Assembly (NCBI GenBank): GCA_937139605.1
Contig: CAKZQG010000039.1
Location: 1 to 64,000 of the forward strand
DNA length: 64,000 nt
Source of the DNA: an uncultured bacterium
GTDB taxonomy: Bacteria; DRYD01
Reading direction: 5' to 3'
This document shows positions 16,531 to 25,303 of this stretch, in pieces; the first letter of the stretch is position 1; every line of letters starts with the position of its first letter. The translations under genes were made by a program, and so were the position numbers. Below the pieces are notes generated by a model. It made no database searches, had not been told where the DNA came from, and saw only the letters and a list, made by a program, of their open reading frames with translations.

Positions 16531-17643
16531 ATGAATACATTAAGCATAAAAGAAATAAGGGACTTAAAAGAAAAATTACAAAAGTTTACAAATTTAATAA
16601 GCAATTACAAAAATAAAATAATTGAAATAGAAAAACAGATTGAAAATTTAAATAAAAACCTAAAAAATAATTATGATTCTATAGATTATAAAAATCTAAT
16701 AAAAAAAAAGAAAAACTTAGAAAAAATAGTAAAAAAATATGAAAAAACTATTCAAGAAATAAATGATTTAGAAGATGTATTTGATTTAGTTAATTTAGAT
16801 GAGGAATTAAGAAAAGAAATATATAATAATTATAAGATTTTACAAAAAGAAGTAGATAACATAATAATAGAGTTACTATTAGATGAGGAGTATGACAGTA
16901 ATGATTGTATATTAATAATAACGGCGGGTGCAGGTGGTACTGATGCTCAGGATTGGGCTAATATGCTTTATAGGATGTACTATAATTGGGCTAACAAAAA
17001 TGGATTTAAGTTTAGTATAGTAGATATAACCACAGGTAATGAAGCAGGGATAAAAAGTGGAACATTTTTAATAAGTGGAGATAACGCTTATGGGTATTTA
17101 AAATCAGAGAAAGGGGTTCATAGGTTAGTTAGGAATTCTCCGTTTAATGCTCAAAATAAACGCCATACTTCTTTTGCCTTAGTTGAGGTTATCCCTAAAA
17201 TAGAAGATGATATAAATATAGATTTAAAAGAAGAAGAATTAAAAATAGAGACATTTAAAGCAGGGGGAGCAGGAGGACAACATGTTAATAAAAATGAATC
17301 TGCAGTTAGAATAACTCACTTACCTACAGGTATAGTAGTAGTTAGTTCTAATGAAAGAAGCCAACATAAAAATAAAGAGATCGCTTTAAAGATACTTAAA
17401 AGCAGATTATATGAATTTGAATTACAAAAAAGAATAGAAAAAATAGAATCTTTTAAAACTAAACAACAAGCTGCGTGGGGTAATCAAATCCGCAACTACA
17501 TTCTTCATCCCTATAAGTTAATTAAAGACTTAAGAACTAATTTAGAGGTATATAAAGTAGAAGAAGTATTAGATGGAGAATTAACTCCCTTTATTCTTTC
17601 TTTCCTTTTAAATAATAAACTTACAAATATCAATAATATTTAA
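16531..17643 (+). CDS. prfB: Peptide chain release factor 2
   Basis: Releases finished protein at UAA and UGA stop codons. Signatures: the tripeptide anticodon SPF at 203-205 (RNSPFNAQNKRHTSF), the catalytic GGQ at 248-250 within GGAGGQHVNKNESAVR, and AGAGGTDAQDWA near 132. The long N-terminal coiled coil covers residues 10-115. At 370 residues it is full length, and it is encoded in one continuous frame: the programmed +1 frameshift found in many prfB genes is absent. Its presence supports UGA being a stop in this organism. frr follows 31 bases later. Confidence 0.95.
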   Translation: MNTLSIKEIRDLKEKLQKFTNLISNYKNKIIEIEKQIENLNKNLKNNYDSIDYKNLIKKKKNLEKIVKKYEKTIQEINDLEDVFDLVNLDEELRKEIYNNYKILQKEVDNIIIELLLDEEYDSNDCILIITAGAGGTDAQDWANMLYRMYYNWANKNGFKFSIVDITTGNEAGIKSGTFLISGDNAYGYLKSEKGVHRLVRNSPFNAQNKRHTSFALVEVIPKIEDDINIDLKEEELKIETFKAGGAGGQHVNKNESAVRITHLPTGIVVVSSNERSQHKNKEIALKILKSRLYEFELQKRIEKIESFKTKQQAAWGNQIRNYILHPYKLIKDLRTNLEVYKVEEVLDGELTPFILSFLLNNKLTNINNI

Positions 17644-17674
17644 AAAAATAGATAAAAAGGAAGGAGGGTTAAAT

Positions 17675-18241
17675 ATGGAAGATCCTAAAAAAATAATAGA
17701 AAATATGAAAAAAGAAATGGAAAACTCTTTAAATTATTTAATAAAAGAATATAAATCTTTAAGAACAGGTAGAGCTAGTCCTTCATTAGTAGAAGATATA
17801 AAAGTAGAGTATTACGGAAATATTAGTCCTTTAAAAGCATTAGCAGCGATATCTACACCAGACCCTAAAATTTTACTAATCCAGCCATTTGATAAAAATT
17901 CTATACCTTCTATTGAAAAAGCCATCTTAAAAGCAAACTTATCACTAACTCCACAAGTAGATGGAAATGTAATAAAAATAATAATTCCAAGATTAACAGA
18001 AGAAAATAGAAAACAATTATCTAAGACTGTAATGCAAAAAGCAGATGAAGTAAAAGTATCCATAAGGAATTCTCGAAGAGATGCAATTGAAAAAATTAAA
18101 GATTTATCAAAAAAGCAAAAAGTTATCTCAGAAGATGAAGCTAATAGATATCAAAAAGAAATAGAAAAAATAACAAAAGAATATTTAGATAAAATAGATA
18201 AATTAGCTAATGATAAAACTAAGGAAATAATGACCGTTTAA
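17675..18241 (+). CDS. frr: Ribosome recycling factor
   Basis: With EF-G, splits post-termination ribosomes. The 188-residue protein shows the family core: helical start with EYKSLRTGRASPSLVEDIKVEYYG, then PLKALAAISTPDPKILLIQPFD, and the conserved IIPRLTEENRKQLSKTV and VSIRNSRRDAIEKIK. Strong ribosome binding site GGAAGGAGGG. Placement beside prfB groups two termination and recycling factors. Confidence 0.97.
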   Translation: MEDPKKIIENMKKEMENSLNYLIKEYKSLRTGRASPSLVEDIKVEYYGNISPLKALAAISTPDPKILLIQPFDKNSIPSIEKAILKANLSLTPQVDGNVIKIIIPRLTEENRKQLSKTVMQKADEVKVSIRNSRRDAIEKIKDLSKKQKVISEDEANRYQKEIEKITKEYLDKIDKLANDKTKEIMTV

Positions 18242-18311
18242 TATTTTATATTTTAAATTAAATAATTTAGTAAAATCAAATAATTTTGATTAAAGAGGTG
18301 TATAAATTAAT

Positions 18312-18932
18312 ATGAAAGGGATTTTAAATATAATACCCAAAAATATAGATTTTTTTAAATATTTAAAAAATTGTGTAGAAATAATGGAGATCATTGCTAA
18401 AGAATTACTAAATTTTATAGATAATCCTACTGAGGAGAATTTTAATAAAATAAGAGAATTAGAGCATAAAGCAGATGAAATAGTACATGAATACAGACAT
18501 AAACTTAATGAATCTTTTATAACTCCATTAGATAGAGAAGATTTACATCAAATAATAATGAAAATGGACGATGTAATAGATTTTATAAAATCTTCAGGTG
18601 AAAAATACTTTTTATATAAACCAAGTTTAAATAATGATTACATTTATCAGATGATAAAACTATTAATTCAATCTATTGAGTATTTAAAGCAAATAATAAA
18701 TTTATTATCTAAGCCAAATGAAGAATTATTAAAGTTAGTTAGTAAAATATGTGATCTTGAAAGGGAGTGTGATATAATTAATAGGAAAGCTATAGCAGAG
18801 CTATTTAACAATGGGAAAGATGTACTAGAAGTGATAAAACAAAAGGAAATATTATCTCAAATAGAAGAAACTGTTGATAGAGCTCAATTATTAGCTATAA
18901 CTATTGAAAATTCCATTTATAAACATATATAA
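18312..18932 (+). CDS. DUF47 (PhoU-like) family protein
   Basis: 206-residue helical-bundle protein of the DUF47/TIGR00153 group, related to PhoU and usually encoded beside Pit-type phosphate transporters. Recognisable segments are IRELEHKADEIVHEYRHKLNESFITPLDREDLHQII and the matching second-half KICDLERECDIINRKA, with acidic metal-binding E/DxxxD clusters. No Pit transporter gene is next to it; the following gene is the amj flippase. Ribosome binding site AGAGGTG. Confidence 0.88.
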   Translation: MKGILNIIPKNIDFFKYLKNCVEIMEIIAKELLNFIDNPTEENFNKIRELEHKADEIVHEYRHKLNESFITPLDREDLHQIIMKMDDVIDFIKSSGEKYFLYKPSLNNDYIYQMIKLLIQSIEYLKQIINLLSKPNEELLKLVSKICDLERECDIINRKAIAELFNNGKDVLEVIKQKEILSQIEETVDRAQLLAITIENSIYKHI

Positions 18933-18980
18933 AAATTGATATAATTAATATAACAATATAATAAAAGGCAATTAATAAAA

Positions 18981-19811
18981 GTGGATATTTTTAATATTTT
19001 AATAAATGACAAACGATTAGTTATAATTTTTGTGATAACATTTTTTATAAACTTTTTATCAGTAAGTTCAGCAAGTTTAAGATTTGCAGGAATAAAAACT
19101 AATTCAATAACCACTTCTTTATCTCTTTCTAATATCATTTTATTAATAACTAGATTAGCTAATTTATTTCAAACTCCGTTTTTAGGGTCCATGATAGACT
19201 TAGCTTTTAAATATAATCAAATTGATACTTTATTATTAAAATTGCATATAATAATTTTTTCTGCTACCTTAGGTACTTTTGTAGGAATTTTATTTTTTAA
19301 TACTTTTGAAAATATTTTCATAAAATGGATTAATTTATTTAATAAAACTTTAAGTATTCCTAAGACTTTTTATTATTTAATATATCCTAAAACTTATTTA
19401 GTTATAATAAAATCAATAAGTAAAGTTAATTTTTATTTAGATAAAAATGTTTTAAAAGAGGTTCCGAAGATTATAATATTTAGTTCTTTATTTGTGTCAG
19501 CGTTTTGGACAACGGGGGTATTATCTGCTATGTATGCAAGTGTTTTAGTACCGGAATATGCTAGAACTGCTACAATCTTATCAGGCATTGTCAATGGAAT
19601 CGCTACCATTTTATTTACCATTTTCTTAGATCCAATAATAGCCCATATAACTGATAAAGTTTATAATAATCAAAAGGATATAAAATTTCTATATAACTCA
19701 GTATTTTTGATGCTAATATTTACATTGCTGGGAACTATTTTAGCACAGTTTGTATTAAAACCTGGAGCTTATTTAATTGCTATTATCACTAAATTAGTTG
19801 CAACATTTTAA
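18981..19811 (+). CDS. amj: Amj-family alternative lipid II flippase
   Basis: 276-residue polytopic membrane protein resembling Amj (DUF2837), which flips the peptidoglycan precursor lipid II and can replace MurJ. Matching features are the early RFAGIKTNSITTSLSLSNII and LITRLANLFQTPFLGSMID segments, about six transmembrane helices and the 270-residue length. The start is GTG. Placement two genes after frr and one gene before uppP on the + strand puts two undecaprenyl-linked envelope functions near each other. Converges with the pilin gene at 19821. Confidence 0.75.
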   Translation: MDIFNILINDKRLVIIFVITFFINFLSVSSASLRFAGIKTNSITTSLSLSNIILLITRLANLFQTPFLGSMIDLAFKYNQIDTLLLKLHIIIFSATLGTFVGILFFNTFENIFIKWINLFNKTLSIPKTFYYLIYPKTYLVIIKSISKVNFYLDKNVLKEVPKIIIFSSLFVSAFWTTGVLSAMYASVLVPEYARTATILSGIVNGIATILFTIFLDPIIAHITDKVYNNQKDIKFLYNSVFLMLIFTLLGTILAQFVLKPGAYLIAIITKLVATF

Positions 19812-19820
19812 TAATATTTA

Positions 19821-20390
19821 TTAAGGGGATATAACAGTTATATCAGCAGGATTTATATCATTAGGTGGTAAGTTATTATTTATTGCTCTTATTTCGAGGT
19901 TAGTAGTAGATATTATACAAGAAGTTTCAGTTGTTCTAATGGTCCCTTTATGGGTATAAGATATTTTTACTTTTACTTCATATAAGGTATTAGAATTAGC
20001 ATACTTAGAGTAGTTAATAGAATTAATAGAATAATCATAAGAATTCCCTATTTTATAGTTATAGTTTTTAAGTGTTTGTTCTAAAGTGGAAATAGCATCA
20101 TTTCTTAAAACCAATTGGTTATTTATACTATCAATGTAAAAATATTTGGAAGTATTATTTTGAATTTCATAAGAAATAAGATTTAGAATATTAGAGATAT
20201 CTATAAATTTTTGATTTATAGTACTTATATTTGAACCCCAATAAACTATAACTAACATAGCTAATAACAATACCAATGCTATACTAAATGAAATAACTAC
20301 TTCTATTATAGTTAACCCTCTGCTTTTTTTTAGCTCTTTAATTTTTATTTCTTTAATTTTTATAAAGTTAAAAAAATTGATACTCTTCAT
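19821..20390 (-). CDS. Type IV minor prepilin
   Basis: Prepilin-like protein of about 189 residues. After a basic leader it has KSRGLTIIEVVISFSIALVLLLAMLVIVYW: a Gly before the hydrophobic stem, Glu at +5, and the long N-terminal alpha helix typical of class III-cleaved pilins. The globular part is rich in strands and ends in a short Pro-rich tail. I place the start at the ATG ending at 20390, which has GGAAGGT upstream, rather than the longer frame opening at 20471. Likely a minor pilin at the tip or in the priming complex. It lies convergent to amj and alone on the - strand. Confidence 0.7.
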   Translation of the reverse strand: MKSINFFNFIKIKEIKIKELKKSRGLTIIEVVISFSIALVLLLAMLVIVYWGSNISTINQKFIDISNILNLISYEIQNNTSKYFYIDSINNQLVLRNDAISTLEQTLKNYNYKIGNSYDYSINSINYSKYANSNTLYEVKVKISYTHKGTIRTTETSCIISTTNLEIRAINNNLPPNDINPADITVISP

Positions 20391-20551
20391 AAACTTTACC
20401 TTCCTATTTATTATTTCATAAAAAATTTTATTATTTCCTTTTATTAATATTAAAAAAATTATAACAAACATAATAAGAATTTTCTAATAATTAATTAAGA
20501 AGGATAAAACAAATATATAAGTAATTATAAAATGAAAGGGGTTTAAATTTA

Positions 20552-21337
20552 ATGGATTATATAAAATATGCTGTTCTTGGTATAGTTCAAGCTTTGACTG
20601 AGTTTTTACCAATAAGTAGTACAGCACATATTAAAATATTTGAGATTATTTTGAAACTCCCCTACTCTACTACTTTAGATATTTTTCTTCACTTAGGAAC
20701 ATTATTAGCTACTATAATTTATTTTAAAGATGTTATAATTAGCTATATTAGAAAATATTTTAATGAAATTATGTGGGTAGTCTTTTTCACTATTATTTTT
20801 GCCTTTATAATAGACAAAATATCATATTTTCAAAGACCAGAACTATTAAGTGTATTTTTATTTGTAAATGCTATATTTTTATTTATTATTGATAAAAATT
20901 TAAAAAAAGAGAATCATCTTAATAAAGATGTTAAAGCACTTAGTATAATTGATTTATTTTTAATAGGTTTTTTTCAGGGGCTAAGTGCAATCCCTAGTTT
21001 ATCTAGAAGTGGTAGTACAATCTTTGCTTCTATTTTAGCTAAGCTTAACCCATATGAAGCTTTTAGATTCTCTTTTATTGTCTCTATCCCAACAATTGCT
21101 TTAGCTTTTATCTACGAATTAATAAAATTCTTTAAAGATAAAACATATTTAAATGAAGATATAAACCTAATAGGGGTTATAATAGCTATTATTTTTTCTT
21201 TTATTTTTGGTATAATTGCTCTTAAAATTTTAGATAATTTCATTAAACAACAAAAAGTATCATTTTTTGTAATATATAATATAGTTTTAGGAGTAATTTT
21301 AAGTTTTTATTTAGGATTTTTTATTAAATTTTTCTAA
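20552..21337 (+). CDS. uppP: Undecaprenyl-diphosphatase UppP/BacA
   Basis: Integral membrane enzyme that dephosphorylates undecaprenyl diphosphate to recycle the carrier for peptidoglycan and surface glycans. The two active-site motifs are present: IVQALTEFLPISSTAH (residues 11-26) and PSLSRSGST (148-156), with about eight membrane helices. Length 261 is normal. Ribosome binding site GAAAGGGG. Its recycled carrier would serve the polyprenyl-linked arabinose and O-glycan genes found further on. Confidence 0.95.
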   Translation: MDYIKYAVLGIVQALTEFLPISSTAHIKIFEIILKLPYSTTLDIFLHLGTLLATIIYFKDVIISYIRKYFNEIMWVVFFTIIFAFIIDKISYFQRPELLSVFLFVNAIFLFIIDKNLKKENHLNKDVKALSIIDLFLIGFFQGLSAIPSLSRSGSTIFASILAKLNPYEAFRFSFIVSIPTIALAFIYELIKFFKDKTYLNEDINLIGVIIAIIFSFIFGIIALKILDNFIKQQKVSFFVIYNIVLGVILSFYLGFFIKFF

Positions 21338-21359
21338 TTTTTTAATTACATATATTTTT

Positions 21360-22901
21360 TTATAATATACATATAATAGAATAAACATCATTTAAATTAA
21401 TTTCTTTTAAACTCTTTAAACAGTCTTGATATTTTTTTGGTGAATATAATTTATTAACTAAAGTTTTATATTCGTTATGTTTAGTTATATATCCTAAGAT
21501 AACTGCATCGTAGGTATTTTTTATATATTCTATTAAGTCAAAAAGATTATTAACATCTTTTAGTTCATTTTGAGAAAAATTTTTAATATAGAATTCTTTA
21601 ATTTTATATCCAACAGGGGTAAAGAAGTTAGAAATAAATAAAGAAGCAGAAGGTAAAAATATTTTCATATTTATTATTTTAGAAATAAGTTCATGTTGTC
21701 TAATAACATTAATTTCGTCAATATTAACAATATCTGTATTAGTAATAGCTATAACTTTAGTTTTAGAGAATTCTGTTCCTAAAGTTCTTACAATATTAGA
21801 AGCAATAAAGGCTGTATTGATATCTTGGTGATACTCATCAGATTCTCTTTCATCAGGTAATATAAATATTTTTTCTATTCTATCTTTTAGTTTTTCTAGT
21901 TCATTATAAAAAGAAGTTTCTAAGATATTTTTATTAACAATAAAAAAAAATTCTGTAAGATAATGTAAATGTTCTTTTTTTAAAGTACTATTCATCATTT
22001 CATTTAAATTATCTACATCATCAGTAGATAACTTAGATATTAATACTATTTTTGTGTTTATATTAGTACTATCTATAATAGCATAATATATTGTTTTTAT
22101 GTATTCTTTAATAATAGAAGTAATCATTTCTTTATCATAGTTTATAATAATAACTAAGTTTCCATAGGATGGGATATTATCAAAAATATTTAAATTTTTA
22201 TATCGTTCCATAATAAAAGATGCAATAGTACCGATAATACTAGCAAATAATATTCCATTAGCTATTATTAAGAATATACCTATTAAATATTTTTGGGTTT
22301 TATCGGGTAATCCTTCTGGAATTTCACCAGTAAAAACTACATAAAATGCCCATTTCAAAGCTTCAAAAATATCTATTTCTAATATCTGGTTAAGCATAAC
22401 AGAGCCTACTAAAATTACTAAAACTGTTATAACAAAAATCTTTATTATATTTCTTAATAGAAAGTTAATTTCTTTTTCAATAATTCCAAATATTTTAAAT
22501 ATAGTAATTAATCTAATAATTCTAATTAATCTAAGTAAAGCTAAATCATGTAAATAAACTGCTTCATTAAATCCATAAAAAAAATGTAAAACAATATAAT
22601 CAACAGGGATCCATCCAAGTAAAGCTACTATATCCCAAAAATATACTTTAAAAAACTTTCTAAAATCCCCTATTGACCAATACCTTATTATCAACTCAAT
22701 TGAAAATAAACTAAAAAATATAATATCTATAAAAAAGTAAATAACCGGATAACTTTTAAAAAAATTAAAATAAAAATCTCTTGTAGTTAAAAATAAAACA
22801 TACACTATAGAAACTATTGTCAATACATTATAAAAAATATTAAATTTTTTATTGTAATTTAAATTAATTAATAGATTAGTTAATTTATCTTTTAGGTTCA
22901 T
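21360..22901 (-). CDS. Voltage-gated-like cation channel with C-terminal nucleotide-fold domain
   Basis: 513 residues. The first ~225 form a six-helix ion-channel unit with a short S4-like helix, LLRLIRIIRLITIFK, and a pore helix EALKWAFYVVFTG. The residues in the selectivity-filter position are TGEIPEGLP rather than TVGYGD, so this is not a standard potassium channel. The C-terminal half starts with NLVIIINYDKEM and resembles the regulatory TrkA/RCK-type domains of BK or CASTOR/POLLUX-type channels. The predicted role is gated cation flux across the inner membrane; ion and ligand are unknown. It is followed upstream on the same strand, 11 bases away, by the double-GNAT gene. Confidence 0.65.
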   Translation of the reverse strand: MNLKDKLTNLLINLNYNKKFNIFYNVLTIVSIVYVLFLTTRDFYFNFFKSYPVIYFFIDIIFFSLFSIELIIRYWSIGDFRKFFKVYFWDIVALLGWIPVDYIVLHFFYGFNEAVYLHDLALLRLIRIIRLITIFKIFGIIEKEINFLLRNIIKIFVITVLVILVGSVMLNQILEIDIFEALKWAFYVVFTGEIPEGLPDKTQKYLIGIFLIIANGILFASIIGTIASFIMERYKNLNIFDNIPSYGNLVIIINYDKEMITSIIKEYIKTIYYAIIDSTNINTKIVLISKLSTDDVDNLNEMMNSTLKKEHLHYLTEFFFIVNKNILETSFYNELEKLKDRIEKIFILPDERESDEYHQDINTAFIASNIVRTLGTEFSKTKVIAITNTDIVNIDEINVIRQHELISKIINMKIFLPSASLFISNFFTPVGYKIKEFYIKNFSQNELKDVNNLFDLIEYIKNTYDAVILGYITKHNEYKTLVNKLYSPKKYQDCLKSLKEINLNDVYSIICIL

Positions 22902-22912
22902 TTTTAATTGTA

Positions 22913-24247
22913 TTAAATTTTGAAAGTTTCTATTAAATCTATTTCTTCTTGGAGTTTATTAACTAAAAATGAATATATTACTTTCAGGTAATCTTTAAAT
23001 ATATCGGGGACAATCATGTTTTTGAGATTAGGGAAATTAAATGGGTAGAAAAATATAGCAATATCTTTTCTAGTATTTTTTTCTTTTAGCATTATAGGAA
23101 AATATGCACAAGGTACAAATCCAATATCTATTAATATATTATGATAGAAATAATTTTCAGCTTTAGAAACGACTTCTAAGTATCTTCCATCCAATTTATC
23201 AATAATAAATGGGATATTATAAAATAGATTATAAATTTTTTCTATATCGTTATCTACTTCTAACCCCATTATCGCGCAATGTTTATCAATATAATTAAAA
23301 TGTAAAAAAACAGAACCTATAGGAGTTTTTATTTTAAAATTCGGTTTATGAAATGGCATGAATTTAAATCTCAAGGTATTTAATTTCTCTTTATATTCTC
23401 TTTCTACGTTATCTACAATTATGTTTATATTATCTAAGATAGTTGGTTTAATATTTATTTTTTGGTTTAATATTTTCTGATATTTTTCTTCTAATGTTAG
23501 AATATCTTGGATATTTTTTTTAATATTTTTAATATTTTTTATGTTATAGTGGAGTAATCTATGTAAGTATTTTTGGAGTACTTGATATATTTCATTAACG
23601 AGGATATTCATTTTAGTTATTTTTTCTCTTTTAATTAGTCCTTTATGTGTTAGGTAGATAAATAGAGCGTGGTTTTCATAAGTTAGTACTCTCCTAACGT
23701 TGGGGAATATTCCAGCAGGAATGAAGTTATTTTTTAATAAAACTTTTTGGGGACTTATTGTTAAAGTTCTTGCTAAAGCGTATATTACTTCTGATTTAAT
23801 AATGGAATAATTAAATGCTAAATAAAATATTATTTCAAATAGTTTATTATTTCTGTATTTTTCTTTAACTACAGCAGCTAACGCTTTTGATAATGAATTC
23901 TTTTTATCAACTCTAAATAAAATTGAAGCACATACTTTATTTTCATTATCATATACTAACAACCATAAATTATCTTTATTTAATAGAATTTCAGTTAATA
24001 GTTCTTCATCAGTTACTTCAGGTAATGAGTAATTATATCCATAAATTTCTTTATATAGATTTTTTATATCATTTTTGTTATTTATATTGGCTTTTTTAAT
24101 TTTGAAATTAAGGATTAAAGTGCTTATATCAAATTCAAAAAATTCTTTTAGATCTCCAATTAGTATATCTTTATTAGAATTTAGTTCTTTAAAAATCTGA
24201 TTAATATGATTTATATTTTTATTATAAGTATTAGAACCTAAATTCAT
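22913..24247 (-). CDS. Double GNAT-fold putative acetyltransferase
   Basis: 444 residues appearing to contain two GNAT-like halves. The first (about 55-190) has NLWLLVYDNENKVCASILFRVD and a degenerate acetyl-CoA loop VVKEKYRNNKLFEIIF, then LLKNNFIPAGIFPNVRRV. The second (about 315-430) ends with LIDIGFVPCAYFPIMLKEK. A helical linker joins them. The overall look resembles beta-lysine acetyltransferase-like GNAT proteins, but the substrate is unknown and the second half may be non-catalytic. Adjacent (11 bases) to the ion channel gene; divergent from the arabinose cluster. Confidence 0.55.
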   Translation of the reverse strand: MNLGSNTYNKNINHINQIFKELNSNKDILIGDLKEFFEFDISTLILNFKIKKANINNKNDIKNLYKEIYGYNYSLPEVTDEELLTEILLNKDNLWLLVYDNENKVCASILFRVDKKNSLSKALAAVVKEKYRNNKLFEIIFYLAFNYSIIKSEVIYALARTLTISPQKVLLKNNFIPAGIFPNVRRVLTYENHALFIYLTHKGLIKREKITKMNILVNEIYQVLQKYLHRLLHYNIKNIKNIKKNIQDILTLEEKYQKILNQKINIKPTILDNINIIVDNVEREYKEKLNTLRFKFMPFHKPNFKIKTPIGSVFLHFNYIDKHCAIMGLEVDNDIEKIYNLFYNIPFIIDKLDGRYLEVVSKAENYFYHNILIDIGFVPCAYFPIMLKEKNTRKDIAIFFYPFNFPNLKNMIVPDIFKDYLKVIYSFLVNKLQEEIDLIETFKI

Positions 24248-24382
24248 AAATTAAATGGTTATAGTAATTTATTTTTATTCTATTATTTATTTTAACAAAA
24301 CCCAAAAAAACTCCTATTAAATATAACTAATTAAAATAGGGAAAAATAGAAAAAAATATAATATTTTAATAAAGGAGTAAAT

Positions 24383-25258
24383 ATGGGTTTTAGTGATTAT
24401 GTAAAACTATTAAGGATTCATCAATGGGTAAAAAATTTATTAATTTTTGCTCCATTTTTTTTCTCCTTTAATTACAAAACAGATATTCTTTTAAATTTAA
24501 TAATAGTTTTTTTTATTTTTAGTATTACTGCAAGTGCTATTTATGTAATAAATGATATTATAGATTTAGAGTACGATAAAAATCATCCCGATAAAAAAAA
24601 TAGGCCCTTACCTTCAAACAAAATCACTATAAATAATGCCGTTATTCTAATTTTTGTTTTATTATCTTTATCATTATCCATTTCTTTTTTAATTAATAAA
24701 TCTTTATTTTATCTAGTATTAATTTATATAATATTAAATCTAATATATAGCTTATTTATAAAGAAAATAATTATCTGGGATGTAACATTTTTAGCTTCAA
24801 ACTATATTATAAGGTTGTTAATAGGATCTATTCCATTTAATATAGAGTTATCTAATTGGATAATAATAAATACATTTTTATTAGCTATTTTAATTGGTTT
24901 TACTAAGAGAAGAGAAGATCTCATTTTATTTTATAAAGGTAAAAATACTAGAAAAAATATAGAAAATTATTCCCTAGAGTTAATTAATATATCTATAGCA
25001 ATAGTAGGCGGATTAGCTATAGTAGCTTACCTTATGTACACAACGAACTTAGAAATAATAAAAAAGCATGGGGAATATTTATATCTTACTTTTATTTTTG
25101 TTTTAGTAGGAGTAATAAGGTACCTTCAATTAGTATTTAATAAAGAAACAAGTGGTGATCCCGCAAAAATCTTTTTAAAAGATAATTTTTTAAAATTAAC
25201 TATTTTACTATGGTTAATTTCATTTTATGCAATCCATTACCTAAGTAACAAATTTTAG
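24383..25258 (+). CDS. UbiA-family polyprenyl-phosphate phosphoribosyltransferase (DPPR-synthase-like)
   Basis: Membrane prenyltransferase-fold enzyme of 291 residues with about eight helices. It carries the UbiA metal motif in the variant YVINDIIDLEYDKNHPDKKNRPLPS (about 55-79; NDxxDxxxD, HPxKxxRP), which is characteristic of decaprenyl-phosphate 5-phosphoribosyltransferase (mycobacterial Rv3806c) rather than quinone enzymes; the start YVKLLRIHQWVKNLLIFAPFFFS also matches. Predicted reaction: transfer of 5-phosphoribose from PRPP to polyprenyl phosphate. It heads a run with DprE1-like, DprE2-like and HAD-phosphatase genes that would complete polyprenyl-phosphoryl-D-arabinofuranose. Ribosome binding site AAAGGAG. 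Ends in TAG. Confidence 0.82.
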   Translation: MGFSDYVKLLRIHQWVKNLLIFAPFFFSFNYKTDILLNLIIVFFIFSITASAIYVINDIIDLEYDKNHPDKKNRPLPSNKITINNAVILIFVLLSLSLSISFLINKSLFYLVLIYIILNLIYSLFIKKIIIWDVTFLASNYIIRLLIGSIPFNIELSNWIIINTFLLAILIGFTKRREDLILFYKGKNTRKNIENYSLELINISIAIVGGLAIVAYLMYTTNLEIIKKHGEYLYLTFIFVLVGVIRYLQLVFNKETSGDPAKIFLKDNFLKLTILLWLISFYAIHYLSNKF

Positions 25259-25292
25259 AAATAATTAAAGCTTTAACATTATTGTCTATGTT

Positions 25293-25298
25293 TATTAT
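25293..25298 (+). promoter_or_regulatory. Possible -10 element for a leaderless start
   Basis: TATTAT lies five bases before the ATG at 25304, a spacing that would place transcription initiation at or next to the start codon. No Shine-Dalgarno is present. The -35 region is not recognisable. Confidence 0.35.
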
Positions 25299-25303
25299 AG
25301 TCT

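Noticed and set aside
20391-20471. Upstream start of the minor pilin gene
   Set aside because: It would add a long non-leader segment; the ATG ending at 20390 has a GGAAGGT ribosome binding site and gives a proper prepilin leader.
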